DNA from: Siderastrea siderea | Lineage: Eukaryota > Cnidaria > Anthozoa > Scleractinia > Rhizangiidae | Direction of reading: 5' to 3' | NCBI GenBank assembly: GCA_964030785.1 | Contig: OZ034967.1 | Coordinates: 69,689,113 to 69,753,112, forward strand | Length of the DNA stretch: 64,000 nt | Shown here: in pieces, positions 33,189 through 44,800 of the stretch | Position numbering within the stretch: the first letter of the stretch is position 1 | How the letters are laid out: each line of letters begins with the position of its first letter | Position numbers and translations under genes: made by a program | The notes under the pieces: generated by a model | Databases searched by the model: none | The model's input: only the letters and a program-made list of their open reading frames with translations | What the model was told of the DNA's origin: nothing

Positions 33189-33395
33189 GGCGTGTTTGCC
33201 CTCACCTTTGCTGGGAAAAGGTTTTCATTTCCAGATCAATTGTAATTTGATATGAGATTATCAATAAACGGCCACTTAACTGAGTGGCCAAATTATGGCA
33301 AAAACTGTGTCAGTCTAGTTCCATTCCCAGCAAACTGAGCTCAGCCTTGACAATGCACATTTAAAAGTTCATTCGTTAGTAAGCGGGCAAGGGGC
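33189..33395 (+). repeat. B2 split direct repeat of YR-1
   Basis: Terminal right repeat, the same length as B1. The two differ at only a few positions (for example GCCTTGGCAATG in B1 and GCCTTGACAATG in B2). A 69-base unique spacer separates it from A2. It ends at the right ATAAA core and the resumed palindrome arm. Confidence 0.85.
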
Positions 33396-33400
33396 ATAAA

Positions 33401-34895
33401 ATAACTTTAAACTCAAAACTGCTCCGCTTATATTTCGTTCTCTAACTTGAGAAAATCGAGATTGAAAACAAATGAACAAACACCGTCCAAACATTCTTAA
33501 CTCTGTTGCATAAGTTTTGCGGCTGCAAATTGTCTGAAATTCGAGCGCTTTAAAAAATGCACCGAACTGTTTTTGGAAGCTTTTCGGGCATAATAGGTTT
33601 AAACCGACAACTGCTTCGCTTATAGTTTTTCAAATAACTGTTATATTTCGTTCTCTAACTAGAGACCATCCAGATTCAAAACAAAGAAACGCCAAACACG
33701 CTTTAATTAAATTGTTATTATGCCGGCATAAGTTTTGCGGATGTGAAGTAAGCCTATATAAAGTTAGGCGCTTTGAGGAACGCACAAAACTGTTTTCGGA
33801 AGCTTTTCGGATAAAATAGCTTTAAACCGACAACTGCTTCGCTTAAAAGATTATTACTATTGAAAACTTCTAGGACAAGAAAATCGACAGTTGCACAAAG
33901 AGATGGACCGGACGGTGAGAATTGAAAGCAAAGCTTGTGCAGTTGTCTTGCGGCTGTGCTTAGACCTACTGTTATGAATAAACAAACACAAAATAATGGA
34001 CAGAGAAATCATTTTTGAAAAACATTTATTCGAAAACCCCTATGTTTATACTTAAATGCAATTCACGTTACACTTCCAAAATCGTAGGTCGGTCCACGCG
34101 AGTGAAATCGGCTCAGCATGGCAAAATATTCAAGAATCTGTCACAAATCTGAGCGCGTTTTCTAATATTTTTTTAAAGTCAAAAGTAAATAACACATTTC
34201 TAATGGCATAAATCAAATTTACATTTCAAAACGTAATTTCTTTCACCGTAATACTCGAAATCATGTACCTTAGACCTTTTAAAAACTTCACTTACTCGGT
34301 TGTGTTTCAGAACAGGGCAAACTCTCCGCCGTGAAGAAAACAAAGCAATGAAGTCCTTTGAATGCAGCTTTCATAACTTGAACTTTTCGCCTTCTACCAG
34401 TATTCTTTTGAACTTTTTCTTTCCATTTATATATATTAGATGTTTTTTGTCAAGTATAAAACTTCATTACTCTCGAGCAATCGTTAAATGCTAAAGAAGC
34501 TTAAGCTTTTAAAGAAACCTCTTTTTCAAAAGCGATGATGGTCATGCGATTTCCCGCCAAGAAAAATGCCGGTTGCCCTAAAGCACCGTGCGATTTCCCG
34601 CCAAGAAAAGATGGCATTCTCTGCCCCCGTCGGGTTGTCTTGGGACTCCCCTCCCCCTCCCACAGAGTGTGCGGACGGACGGACGTATGGATGTACGGAT
34701 GTACGGACGTACGGATGTACGGACTACGGACGGACGGCCACGTGACTATTACGTCACAACCAAAATTTCTCGGATTGATAGGTTACCATATTTCCTTAGC
34801 AATGGAGCTCCGCTGGCGGGCTTTGCCCGCAGGCTCCGCTATAAATATGAAACATGAAGCTAATGAGCGATCGGAAAAGCTCTAAAAAGCTGTTT
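33401..34895 (+). repeat. Left arm, inner part, of the giant palindrome
   Basis: Reverse complement of about 35275-36780. It begins with units of about 190-220 bases containing TTTAAACCGACAACTGCTTCGCTTA-like sequence (near 33421, 33613 and 33833). Next come a single-copy part, a direct repeat of GCGATTTCCCGCCAAGAAAA, and a (GGACGTACGGAT)n-like minisatellite at about 34670-34735. The long open frames here run across the minisatellite and repeats and are not genes. Together with 26143-26793 the arm is 2146 bases. Confidence 0.85.
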
Positions 34896-35274
34896 ACTGA
34901 ACACAAATAATAAGCTCAACCACGCGTATCTCACAACAAAGCAGCACTTAATATATACCTGACATTGTGATTTTGTAGCCTGTTTGACTTGACAGTTAAC
35001 CCAAATTTCTGAGCAATGCAGCAAAAAATGAAGTGTTGTCCACTTTCCGAGAAACTATTAACAATTCTTTATTAGAATTGCATGACAGAAAGCTATAGCT
35101 AGCAAATTGCTAGCAAAACACTTTATCAAAACACCTTTTCACCCCATTTTTCAGCTTTTGTCGCTAGCTGTGCGACCGCGCCTGGAAAGTGTACCATTTA
35201 AGCACCAGTCTCCCTGAACAATCCGTGGCATTGGTGCCCAGTACTCCACGTGGCTGCAAATTCACATCCCTAAG
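34896..35274. other. Central loop of the giant palindrome
   Basis: About 379 bases of unpaired sequence between the arms. It has no open frame of interest. A short inverted pair around GCTAGCAAATTGCTAGC lies near 35098-35114. No transposase or other gene is present in the loop. Confidence 0.6.
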
Positions 35275-37423
35275 CTATATGAAAACGAATTTTTTTCAAA
35301 AAGCTGTTAACGTAGTGAGAAAGAGCATAATTTGAAAGCAAATATGCTGATTCGTTTTTACATTTATAGCGCAGCCTGCGGGCAAAGCCCGCCAGCGGAG
35401 CTCCATTGCTAAGCAAATTTGGTAACCTATCGATCCGCGAAATTTTGGTTGTGACGTAATAGTCACATGACCGTCCGTACGTACGTCCGTCCGTCCGTCC
35501 ACACAGACTCTGCGGGAGGGGGAGGGGAGTCCCAAGACAACCCGACGGGGGGTAGAGAATGCCATCTTTTCTTGGCGGGAAATCGCGCGGTGCTTTTGGG
35601 CAACCGGCGTTTTTCTTGGCGGGAAATCGCATGACCATCGTTGCTTTTGGAAATGAGGTTTCTTTAAACGATTGTACGAGAGTACTGAAGTACTTCACAA
35701 AAAAAACATCTAATATCTATAAATGGAATGAAAAAGTTCAAAAGAATACTGGTAGAAGGCGAAAAGGTCAAGTTACAAAAGCTGCCTTCAAAGGACTTCA
35801 TCGCTTTGTTTTCTTCACGGCGGAGAGCTTGCCCTGTTCTGAAACATAACTGAGTAAGTGAAGTTTTTAAAGGGTCTAAGGTAAATGATTTTGAGTATTA
35901 CGGTCAAAGAAATTACGTTTTGAAATGACAATTTAATTTGTCATTAGAAATGTGTCATTTACTTTTGCCTTTAAAAAATTATTAGAAAACGCGCTCAGAT
36001 TTGTGACAGATGTAGTCTTAAATATTTTGCCATGCTCAGCCGATTTCACTCGCGTGGACGGATCCATGATTTTGGAAGTGTAACGCGAATTGCATTTAAG
36101 TATAAACTTACGGGTTTTCGAATAAACTTTTTACAAAAAGGATTTCTCTGTCCATTATTTTGTGTTTGTTTTTCCATAACAGTAGATCTAAGTACAGTCG
36201 CAAGACAACTAGCTGCACAAGCATCACTTCAGTGAGATTACGACGAATAATTGCTTTCAATTTTGACTTTCGGGTACATCTCTTTGTGCAATTGTCGATT
36301 TTCTTGTCCTAGAAGTTTTCAATAGTAAAAGCCTGTTAAGCGAAGCAGGTGTCGGTTTAAAGCTATTTTATCCCAAAAGCTTCCGAAAACAGTTTTGTGC
36401 GTTCCTCAAAGCGGGTAACTTTATATAGGCTTACTTCACATCCGCAAAACTTATACCGGCATAATTTAAAGCGTGTTTGGTGTTTGTTTGTTTTGAATCT
36501 TGATGGTCTCTACTGAGACAGAGAACGAAATATAACAGTTATTTAAAAAACTATAAGCGAAGCAGTTGTCGGTATAATCCTATTATATCCGTAAAGCTTC
36601 CAAAAACAATTCTGTGCATTTCTAAAAGCGCTCAAATTTCAAACAATTTGCAGCCGCAAAACTTATGCCATAGAGTTAAGTATGTTTGGTGTTTGTTTCT
36701 TTTCAATCTTGATGGTCTCAAGTTAGAGAACGAAATATAAGGGTTACTTAAGTAACTATAAGCGAAGCAGTTTTGAGTTTAAAGCTATTTTATCCGGTAA
36801 GTAATGAGTGTTCTTCAAAGCGCTTGAATTTTTTCTCGGCTGCTATAAAAGCCTACGCGACATTTCTTCGTTAAGTTTATTACAAGTGCTTCGAAGCTCC
36901 CAAAATCCTTTCTTTCGGATAATCCCAGTAAAATGCCGGTGAAATGCCTGTATAAATTTTTGACCAGACTAATAGTGGCAGTTCATGTTATTTGTTAACA
37001 TCCGAACACGATGAAGATAACCCATCTAAATTTTGTTGTTGTAAATGAGCGCCGTTTGAAGTTCATTCAAGCGAACAGCCAATAATCCAAGGAGATTTGA
37101 CAAGCCTTGACAGTTAACTGACAGGATATGGAAACATTGCAAAAACCAAGCAAGACGGCTCGTGAGTAAAATATGTGTTTAGTTTGATGCCCGAAAAAAA
37201 ATCAAGCTGTGCTCAGCCTCTAGAATGACCTTTCGAGCTTGGTTTTACAGAACAGATCCCCAAAGTATTGGAGGACAATTCGGAACACTTTCGGAAGCGA
37301 ACGAGCCAAAAAAAGCCCCGAAATATAGTTCAGACCGAAAAGTTTAGGGACTATTTTTAAGAAACAAACACCAATTTATTCCTTAGCGGCTCCGCGTTTA
37401 GGCGTGGCTAAATCTATATATTA
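35275..37423 (-). repeat. Right arm of the giant palindrome (uninterrupted)
   Basis: 2149 bases, matching the left arm once YR-1 is removed (651 + 1495 bases). It carries the same tandem units, the CCGTCCGTACGTACGTCC minisatellite near 35470-35500 and the GGCGGGAAATCGC repeats in reverse order. The pre-insertion site for YR-1 lies near 36780-36800: on the minus strand, TTACCGGATAAAATAGC. The mismatches between arms show that they have evolved separately for some time. Confidence 0.85.
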
Positions 37424-38082
37424 TTAAAACCTCACAAAACAGGGGATTATCAAAAGTTTATGGTTCATTTTTCATCGCGCTTTTTCACAACAAAAAGTAA
37501 TAATGGACGTTTTCGAATAACATGATTTTTTCTGCAATGTTACTGTGCGAAATTTCAGATTTATTGAGCTTAAAGCAGTTTTATAGTGATTTAAAATATT
37601 TCGTGCGCTCTGGTCACATGATCGAGGACGTCACAGCAATGAGCATACCATGGTCGTTTCTTTCATGTGAAGTTCTGTTAATCAGCCAAGCTTTGTTTTT
37701 CTCTGCCTTAAACTGCCATAACTACAGACTCCTCACCAGTCCCCTGGGAAATGCTCCTGTACAGAGCCACCTTAACTTTGAAATGCCAGATGCAAACTGG
37801 CAATTTCCAAATTGCCCATTCCAATGACCATCAGGGCACGTTATCCGCTTTTAAATTGATAGAGGCCTGTTCTTGCAGTGAGCTAAAACATATTTTTTGC
37901 CATAGTCACGTGACTAATGGCGCCATGACCCAAACATTGATATGAAGGGTAACTTTCACATGGTTGTAAATAACACATGGTACAGCATCCTCTTCGACGA
38001 CAAGTTAACTAAGTTATTTAGCATTGCATTTTTTAGGTGCAAAGCAGGTTGGGAAGGTTATTATAATTATAATATTGTTTTT

Positions 38083-38217
38083 AATTATTATTATTATTTA
38101 TTTTTAATTTTTTTGTTGGGAGAAAATTGACCACCCCTAGGCCATGGCCTACGTAATGGCCTACGCCATGACTTAGGCCATGGCCTACCCCACGTTTTGT
38201 CACTACCCGTAATTATG
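38083..38217 (-). repeat. Second copy of the GGCCATGGCCTA dispersed repeat
   Basis: Reverse-orientation copy of 15371-15521: ATT-rich tail, then AATTGACCACCCC, the GGCCATGGCCTA variants, and CCCACGTTTTGTCACTA at the end. Two copies in one window with the same ends suggest a mobile family. Confidence 0.6.
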
Positions 38218-38502
38218 CCATTGTCAAAAGCAGAGATCTACCGTATTAATATTCTTGTTGCTACAAACTGCATGCTATTGAAGATTGAATTTTGACCAAT
38301 CTAACCATCTTTGAAAGCGAATGTATGAAAATATGCTCATATATGTGAACTGTGGATTGAAATATGAAATGATGATGACTATCGTGGTTAATGATGTTAC
38401 CCTACGGAGCTGATTGCAGTGTCCCTTAGTACAGTTACGTTGTATGTTTGTTTTCTTTGGTGAAGGTAATACAATAAATAAAAGAAAAAGGGAAAAATTC
38501 CT

Positions 38503-38575
38503 GGCTTGGACGAGACTCCAACTCATGACCTCTGGGATACCAGTGTAGCGGTTTATCCAACTGAGCTATCAAGCC
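38503..38575 (-). repeat. tRNA-like sequence, probably head of a tRNA-derived SINE
   Basis: On the minus strand the 73 bases start GGCTTGATAGCTCAGTTGG and end GTCCAAGCC. The acceptor ends pair, an A-box (TAGCTCAGTTGG) and a B-box (GAGTTGGAGTCTC) are in place, and the T-arm pairs over 5 bases. The D-stem and anticodon stem are disrupted and the T-loop has G in place of C. It is therefore not a working tRNA gene. A/T-rich sequence follows on the minus strand, as expected for a SINE. The 3' limit is not clear. Confidence 0.55.
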
Positions 38576-38733
38576 AACTTGGAGCTGGTCATGTCCAGCC
38601 ATTGAGGGGGTAACTGCTGATTGTTTCCTAATAATCATTACTAAAAATCTAACTTATTTCATTAGAAATTCCACCTTTAAAAATGGCGTATAGTGTACAA
38701 CGTTTGTAACCCACCTTTGTTCAACCATTGCAG

Positions 38734-38872
38734 ATTCAAATAAAAGATGGAGTTCTTGTTCCAGAGGAACACAGAGAGTGCAGATGTGCCGACAAGGGGG
38801 GACTTGAAGCTGTTCAGCAACACTCTTAAAAAAATTATTGTCGCAGGGATATCTCTGCGACATAATCAGAAG
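38734..38872 (+). CDS. First identifiable exon of the ATPase/PHD gene
   Basis: It follows TTGCAG and ends before GTAAAG. The frame starting at the first base reads IQIKDGVLVPEEHRECRCADK and on to a stop just before an A7 run. After the run a second frame continues openly to the donor. A single-base change in the run would give one open exon. The sequence is Glu/Cys-containing, with no domain recognised. Confidence 0.4.
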
Positions 38873-41800
38873 GTAAAGGATGTTTCATAGTCTTGTTAAT
38901 ACTCTCCTCGCAGACAATGGTGCTGTAATTACGCACCTCTCCTAACATGTTATATTTGATTTGTTGATGCATGCAGCAGGGTTCCAAACAACCAGTATTT
39001 CTAATGCAATTATATCTACAAGACAACCCAAAAGAGTATTTTTCGTTCCGCACAATGAAAAACATTGTTTCTGCAATCTGAATAACGAAAAAGCCACTTA
39101 AGCCACTTACCAGCCACTTAATTAAGAGCTCTTTCTGCGAGGTCCATACAACATCTAATGGTCTTCCATTATAGATTTTAAGACAGCAAAGATGGTTACC
39201 TGGTAGGGTAACAACAAAGTAATTAGTTAAGAACAATATTGTTTTAGACTTCAGCACAAAATAGAAGGTAGACCTGTTTTGTGATATCATGTGTGCTGTT
39301 TCCTTTTACAGATTTACGTCCCTTGCCAGTTGCTGGGGAAGTAACAAACAACCTTTTTTGGCAGCTGCAGCATTTATCTGCCGACATCTTATGACAGGGG
39401 GAGAAAATGATGACAATGCAGGTATCATCTACCCCGCTACCAGGATGGGGTCTTGTAATACCCATTTCCCACCCCCCTTTTTTGTCGGTCATGTACCCCA
39501 GACTCTCGGTTTTGGCTTGGCCAAACAAATGCTTGTCACAAACTTTCGATAAGCATTAGTATTATCTTCAGTCGTTTTGCAGCGTTTTACTTTAATTTGC
39601 ATGTAAGTTGATGTACAAAATTACTAGGCGGTCAAAATTAGAAAGTTAAGAGCTTCTGGTTAAATATTCAACAGTTAAATGCAACCATTTATTGTCAGTT
39701 TTGGTTTGCCTCACTAAATTCTTAAGAAAAGGACAACAAATTGAATGGAATTAACTTCGGTTCGACAACGAACGTGCTGGTGAGCTTTGAAAGCCAACGA
39801 ATCCAGCTGGATTCAGTCACATTTTGATATGATGGTGCAATAACTTTATGCATGGGTTCTTAGACAGTGTAACTGAGTCACGGTTTGGGCAAAATATTTC
39901 CTCGTGCTCTTCGTCACGCAGACTAGAACAATGACGGGGTGTAATTACCCTGTGTAATATATTTAGTACCATAATCCTCTGGTAACTGTGTATTTACCCA
40001 GATTGCTTAAGAAGAATAAAGTTGTGTTGAGAACCGCCATGATATGTCTGACCTCGTGTTTTGCTAAGTCGAATTAGCTGACAATATATCACATTTGGCG
40101 ACGAGAAGTGGACGTTTCTCCACGGAAATCGACAGTGCAAGGTTTTTTTGGAGCAACTCTGTGTGTGTTGTGCCGTGCAGGATGACCAGCACTAGTGCGA
40201 GTGGACTATTCGGGCGTGTAGGCGAGTTCAACGCCGAGCGGGAAACATTCAATGCTTATGTGGAGAGGATAGAAATGTTCTTCACAGCCAATAACATCGT
40301 TGAGACAACGGGAGAGGGAAGCACTCAAACCAACCGACTGGTAGCAGATAGGAAACGTGCAATTTTCCTTACTGAAGTGGGACCAGAAGTTTACTCGACT
40401 CTCAGTAATTTGTTGGCGCCTGCGAAACCGAAAGACACGTCATTCACAGACATTGTACGTGTTTTGGAGAAACACTACAATCCGAAGCCGCTTGAAATTG
40501 CACAGAGCTTCCATTTCGGTACCCGAAATCAAAAGTCTGGAGAATCAATCAGCGATTATGTGCTTGCCCTGAGGAGATTGGCTGTCCATTGCAATTATGG
40601 CGAATTCTTGGATCGTGCTTTACGGGACCGGTTCGTGTGTGGATTGAACAATTCTGAGATACAAAACAAACTGTTGAACACTGAGGACCTGACGTTTGCA
40701 AAGGTTTGCAGTATTGCCAAGACCATGGAGATGGCGGAAAAGAACACTCAAGAGTTTCACCCCACAAGCAGCGAGAGCAATCAAGTGAACAAGTTGACAG
40801 AGCAGAGCAGTAAGAACACTGAACAATCAGTATGTCATAGGTGTGGGGGTAATCATTCAGGTCAGTTTTGTAAATTTAAGTCAGCGAAATGTTACAAATG
40901 TTCTAAGGTCGGTCATCTAGCATCTGTTTGCCGTAGCAAAGATGAGAAAAGGAAAGGTAAAGTCCATAATGTTCAGGTATCTGAATCAGGTCATGATGCT
41001 AATGAAAATGATGATGAATTAGGAATTTATTCCTTGTATTCACTTGACACAGACAAGCCTACCCACAATCGTTACACTGTGGAAATGGAAATCAATGGAA
41101 AGCTATGCCAGATGGAGCTGGATACTGCTGCAGATTACTCTATAATGAGTAAAAGTGAATATTTGGAAAGATTTGCAGGAAGGCCCCTAACTCCTTCTAA
41201 AATAACACTCAGAACATATACTGGTGAGGTGCTTGATGTGTCAGGTGAAATGCAGTGTGACATTGTGTACAGGGGCAAACAGTATTATTTACCAATTGTT
41301 GTAGCTAATTATGATGCTAAGCCCACATTACTTGGCAAAAACTGGCTGCGTCGAATTAAGTTAGAGTGGGGAGAGATATTTAGTGTCTCTAGTAGAGACT
41401 CAGTCAGTTCCAAGAGTCAACTTAATGATCTGTTGTCTAAACATAGTGAATTGTTTACAGAGAGTTATGAAGGCATGAAAGGGCTTGAGGCACACATCAC
41501 CATGAAAGGAGATGCAAAGTCCATATTTGTGAAAGCACGTAGAGTTCCATATGCACTGAAAGAGCAAGTCGAAAAAGAGTTAGACAAACTCGAAAAGCAT
41601 GGGGTGATTAAGAAAACTGACGAATCGTGTTGGGCTAGCCCAATTGTGGTCGTGCCGAAAAGTGATAACACTGTTAGAATTTGCGGTGATTATAAGGCGA
41701 CTATCAATCAGTCAGTTGAAGATGAGCAATACGTCCTGCCCACTACCCAAGATTTATATACTGCACTAGTTGGTTCTAAGGTATTTAGTAAGCTTGATCT

Positions 41801-44800
41801 GTCACATGCCTATGCTCAGCTGAATGTTGACAAAGAAAGTCAAGAATACTTGACCATCTCTACTCACAAAGGTCTGTACTCCTACTTAAAGTTACCCTAT
41901 GGTGTTAAGTCATCCCCAAAAATATTTCAGGAAAAAATGGATCAAATTCTTCAAGGAATTGAAAAATGTGTATGCAAACAAGATGACATTTTAATAGGAG
42001 GAATTGACTGGCAAGAGAATCTTAGGATACTCGGGGAAGTATTAGACAGGCTACACAAATATAATTTGCATTTGAAGTTGCCCAAATGTGAATTTTTGAA
42101 GCCTGAAGTGGTTTATCTAGGCCTGAGAATAAGTGCTGAAGGTTTGCAACCAGTGGAGGAGAAGATTGATGCAGTGAAGAGAGCTCCATCCCATCGTAAT
42201 GTTAGTGAACTAAGATCTTTCTTGGGAATGGTTCAGTATTATCATTCCTTCTTGCCAGGGCTAGCTACAACATTAGCACCTTTACATAGGCTTCTGCAGA
42301 AAAATGTTCAGTGGGAATGGACGAAGGACTGTCAGGAGGCTTTTGAAGTTTATCATCATCATCATCATCTGCAAGGGGGGCCTTACCAGTGATTCACTGT
42401 TGGTTCACTATGACCTGAATCGTGAACTCAGGTTAGCTTGTGATGCATCCAGTTATGGTTTGGGAGCAGTACTTAGTCATGTGATGGACGATGGTCAAGA
42501 AGGCCTGTAGCTTATGCTTCACGGACACTAAGTTCAAGTGAGAGAAATTATGCCCAGATAGAACGCGAGGCTTTGTCTATTATATATGGGGTTAAGAAAT
42601 TTCATCAGTTCCTATATGGACGAAAGTTCACACTAGTAACTGATCACCAGCCATTGGTAGCTCTTTTGGGCCCAAAGGCCGCAATTCCCACACTGGCCGC
42701 TGCCCGTATGCAGCGCTGGGCTCTGGTCCTTTCAGCTTACGACTATCAAATAGAATACAGGAGATCTGAAAAGCACAGCAACTGTGATGCACTCTCCAGG
42801 TTACCCCATGAAGATTCCAAGATAGGGAGGGAAAGTGAAGTCTATAGTGTTAGTGCTATTGATAAAGACTTCCCTATAACCGCAAAGGATATTGGGAAGG
42901 CCACATTACTGGACCCAGTACTTAGTAAAGCACTTGAACTGGTCATGACAGGGTGGCCAGAAGAATGTAATCAGGAGGATCTAAGACCCTATTACACTCG
43001 TAGACATGAGCTCTCTTGTGAACATTCTGTGGGGCTCCAGGGTAATCATTCCCCAAGTGTTTAGAGAGAAGATGTTAAAGGAATTACATTGGGAACATCC
43101 TGGCACTTGTGCAATGAAAGCAATAGCTCGTACCTGTGTGTGGTGGCCAAAGATGGATGAAGAAATTGAGAGAGAAATAAAATTATGCACAGTTTGTCAG
43201 AATGTAAGGAGCTCTCCGCCTAGTGCACCCCTGATACCGTGGAAATGGGCCACGCGACCTTTCCAGCGCATTCACATTGATTTTTGTCAAAAGGGCAGTG
43301 ACTACTTTCTTGTAGTGGTTGATAGTCATTCAAAATGGATCGAGGTACAGCACATGACCACAATTACCGCAGGGAACACCATAAATGAGCTGCGTCTCAT
43401 ATTTGCCCAACACGGTTTGCCCGAGGAAGTGGTATCTGATAACCTACCACAGTTCGTTTCAACCGAATTTGCTGAGTTTATGAACAAAAATGGCATCAAG
43501 CACACCTTAGTTCCCCCTTACCACCCACAATCAAATGGCGCGGCCGAAAGGTCAGTCAGAGTAGTGAAGGAGGCACTAGTCAAACAGGTCTTAGAAGGCA
43601 ACAAGAGTAGGTCTATGAAACATAGACTAGCAGATTTCCTGTTAAGATATCGCACCACCCCACACAGCACCACAGGTGCCGCGCCAGCTGAGTTGTTAAT
43701 GAGACGTCGCCTGCGTACGCGTTTAAGTCTAGTGAAACCCGATCTAGCCCAAGTAGTAGAAAGTAAACAGAATAAACAGAAGGAATACAAGGATTTGAAG
43801 TGTCATAAAGAAAGGTTGTTTTCAGAGAATGATATAGTTCGGGTTAGAAACACGCAAGCCAACAGCAACACTGAACGGTGGATCCTAGGAAAAGTAGTAA
43901 AGGTTTGCGGACCTAGAACTTATCTGGTTAGGACTGGACATAAAACTAGGTATGTACACGCTGACCATTTGATTAGAGCATATGATAAAGTGCCAAATGA
44001 GACTAGTAAGGTGGACATATGTGTCCCCGAGTTATGTGAGCAATCTAGCCTAATTGAAGATGTTAGCCCGGTTTCAAACAGTGTACCGCAGCCGCCAGTT
44101 ATTGTCACAGATGAAAAGGTTGAGCCCAGCCTTAATCAAGAGAGTGTAAACACATCATCACCAGTAGTTTTGAGGCGATCACAGAGAATCAGGAAACCAC
44201 TTGACCGGCTTACTCTATAGTTGATATTTTTGCTAATGTTTCTGTTACCTGTTGTAGTTAACATCTCATCCCTGAGGGGAAACAGTGTAATATATTTAGT
44301 ACCATAATCCTCTGGTAACTGTGTATTTACCCAGAATGCTTAAGAAGAATAAAGTTGTGTTGAGAACCGCCATGATATGTCTGACCTCGTGTTTTGCTAA
44401 GTCGAATTAGCTGAAAATATATCACACCCTGGGATTTCTCTCGTTTGATTTTCCTTGCAGAAAAGTGGGGATCGTCTTTGATTTATTTGAATGATTTGCG
44501 CACTGGATTCTTGAGAACTAGTGGAAAAGGCACTGTAAATGCAATTCAACCTGTCAAAGTTGATACCTAATCAACTTACTGCAACTTTCACACAATTTGG
44601 CCCACTGCCCCTTCAGTAAATTTCAAAGAATAGGTTTTCCTTTCATTTCATTGTTATTGGTTATTCCAACTGGTGTGCTCCCTTGTCATTATCAGCTAAT
44701 ATTTAAAGCTAGCTAACATTTCGTGAGTAGAATTTATTTAATAATTTATTGGGAAAGTAAATGGTAGAAAATTTCTAGCACATTTCTTCAGTGAGAATTG

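Larger units (their letters stand above)
26794..33400 (+). mobile_element. YR-1: complete Ngaro/DIRS-type tyrosine-recombinase retrotransposon
   Basis: The element is inserted in the left arm of the giant palindrome. Its order is A1 (26799-26962), SGNH hydrolase, Gag, RT-RNase H, tyrosine recombinase, B1 (32744-32950), A2 (32956-33119), a 69-base spacer and B2 (33189-33395). These split direct repeats are the hallmark of Ngaro and PAT-like elements. No integrase, protease, LTRs or methyltransferase domain is present. The sequence ATAAA occurs at the left end, the right end and the B1/A2 junction. The intact right arm of the palindrome shows the same site with one ATAAA and no element. This fits insertion of a circular intermediate by the recombinase without target duplication. 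All four ORFs are open, so the copy may be recent. Confidence 0.9.
37424..38733. other. Flank between palindrome and ATPase/PHD gene
   Basis: Apart from the dispersed repeat and the tRNA-like sequence listed separately, no gene is supported. The 101-codon frame at 37522-37827 has no domain and no clear splice sites. Confidence 0.4.
39953..44426 (+). mobile_element. Ty3/Gypsy-type LTR retrotransposon, defective
   Basis: Two 141-base LTRs, TGTAATATATTT to AATATATCACA, flank a gag-pol region. A 5-base target duplication, CCCTG, is present on both sides (39948-39952 and 44427-44431). The domain order Gag zinc knuckles, protease, RT, RNase H, integrase identifies the Metaviridae type. The LTRs differ at only about two positions, which points to a young insertion, yet the polyprotein frame is broken three times. 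It lies in an intron of the ATPase/PHD gene in the same orientation, so its AATAAA could cause premature polyadenylation. Confidence 0.93.

Noticed and set aside
26794..33400. ATAAA as a target-site duplication made by a DDE integrase or transposase
   Set aside because: The element encodes a tyrosine recombinase, and the same ATAAA occurs at the internal B1/A2 junction, which fits a recombination core.
34535..35698. Long open frames with Arg/Thr/Asp/Gly repeats on both sides of the palindrome loop
   Set aside because: They read through the GGACGTACGGAT-type minisatellite and repeat arms and mirror each other because the DNA is palindromic.
38503..38575. Functional tRNA gene on the minus strand
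   Set aside because: A- and B-boxes and the acceptor stem are present, but the D-stem and anticodon stem do not pair and the T-loop is altered. A SINE head fits better.
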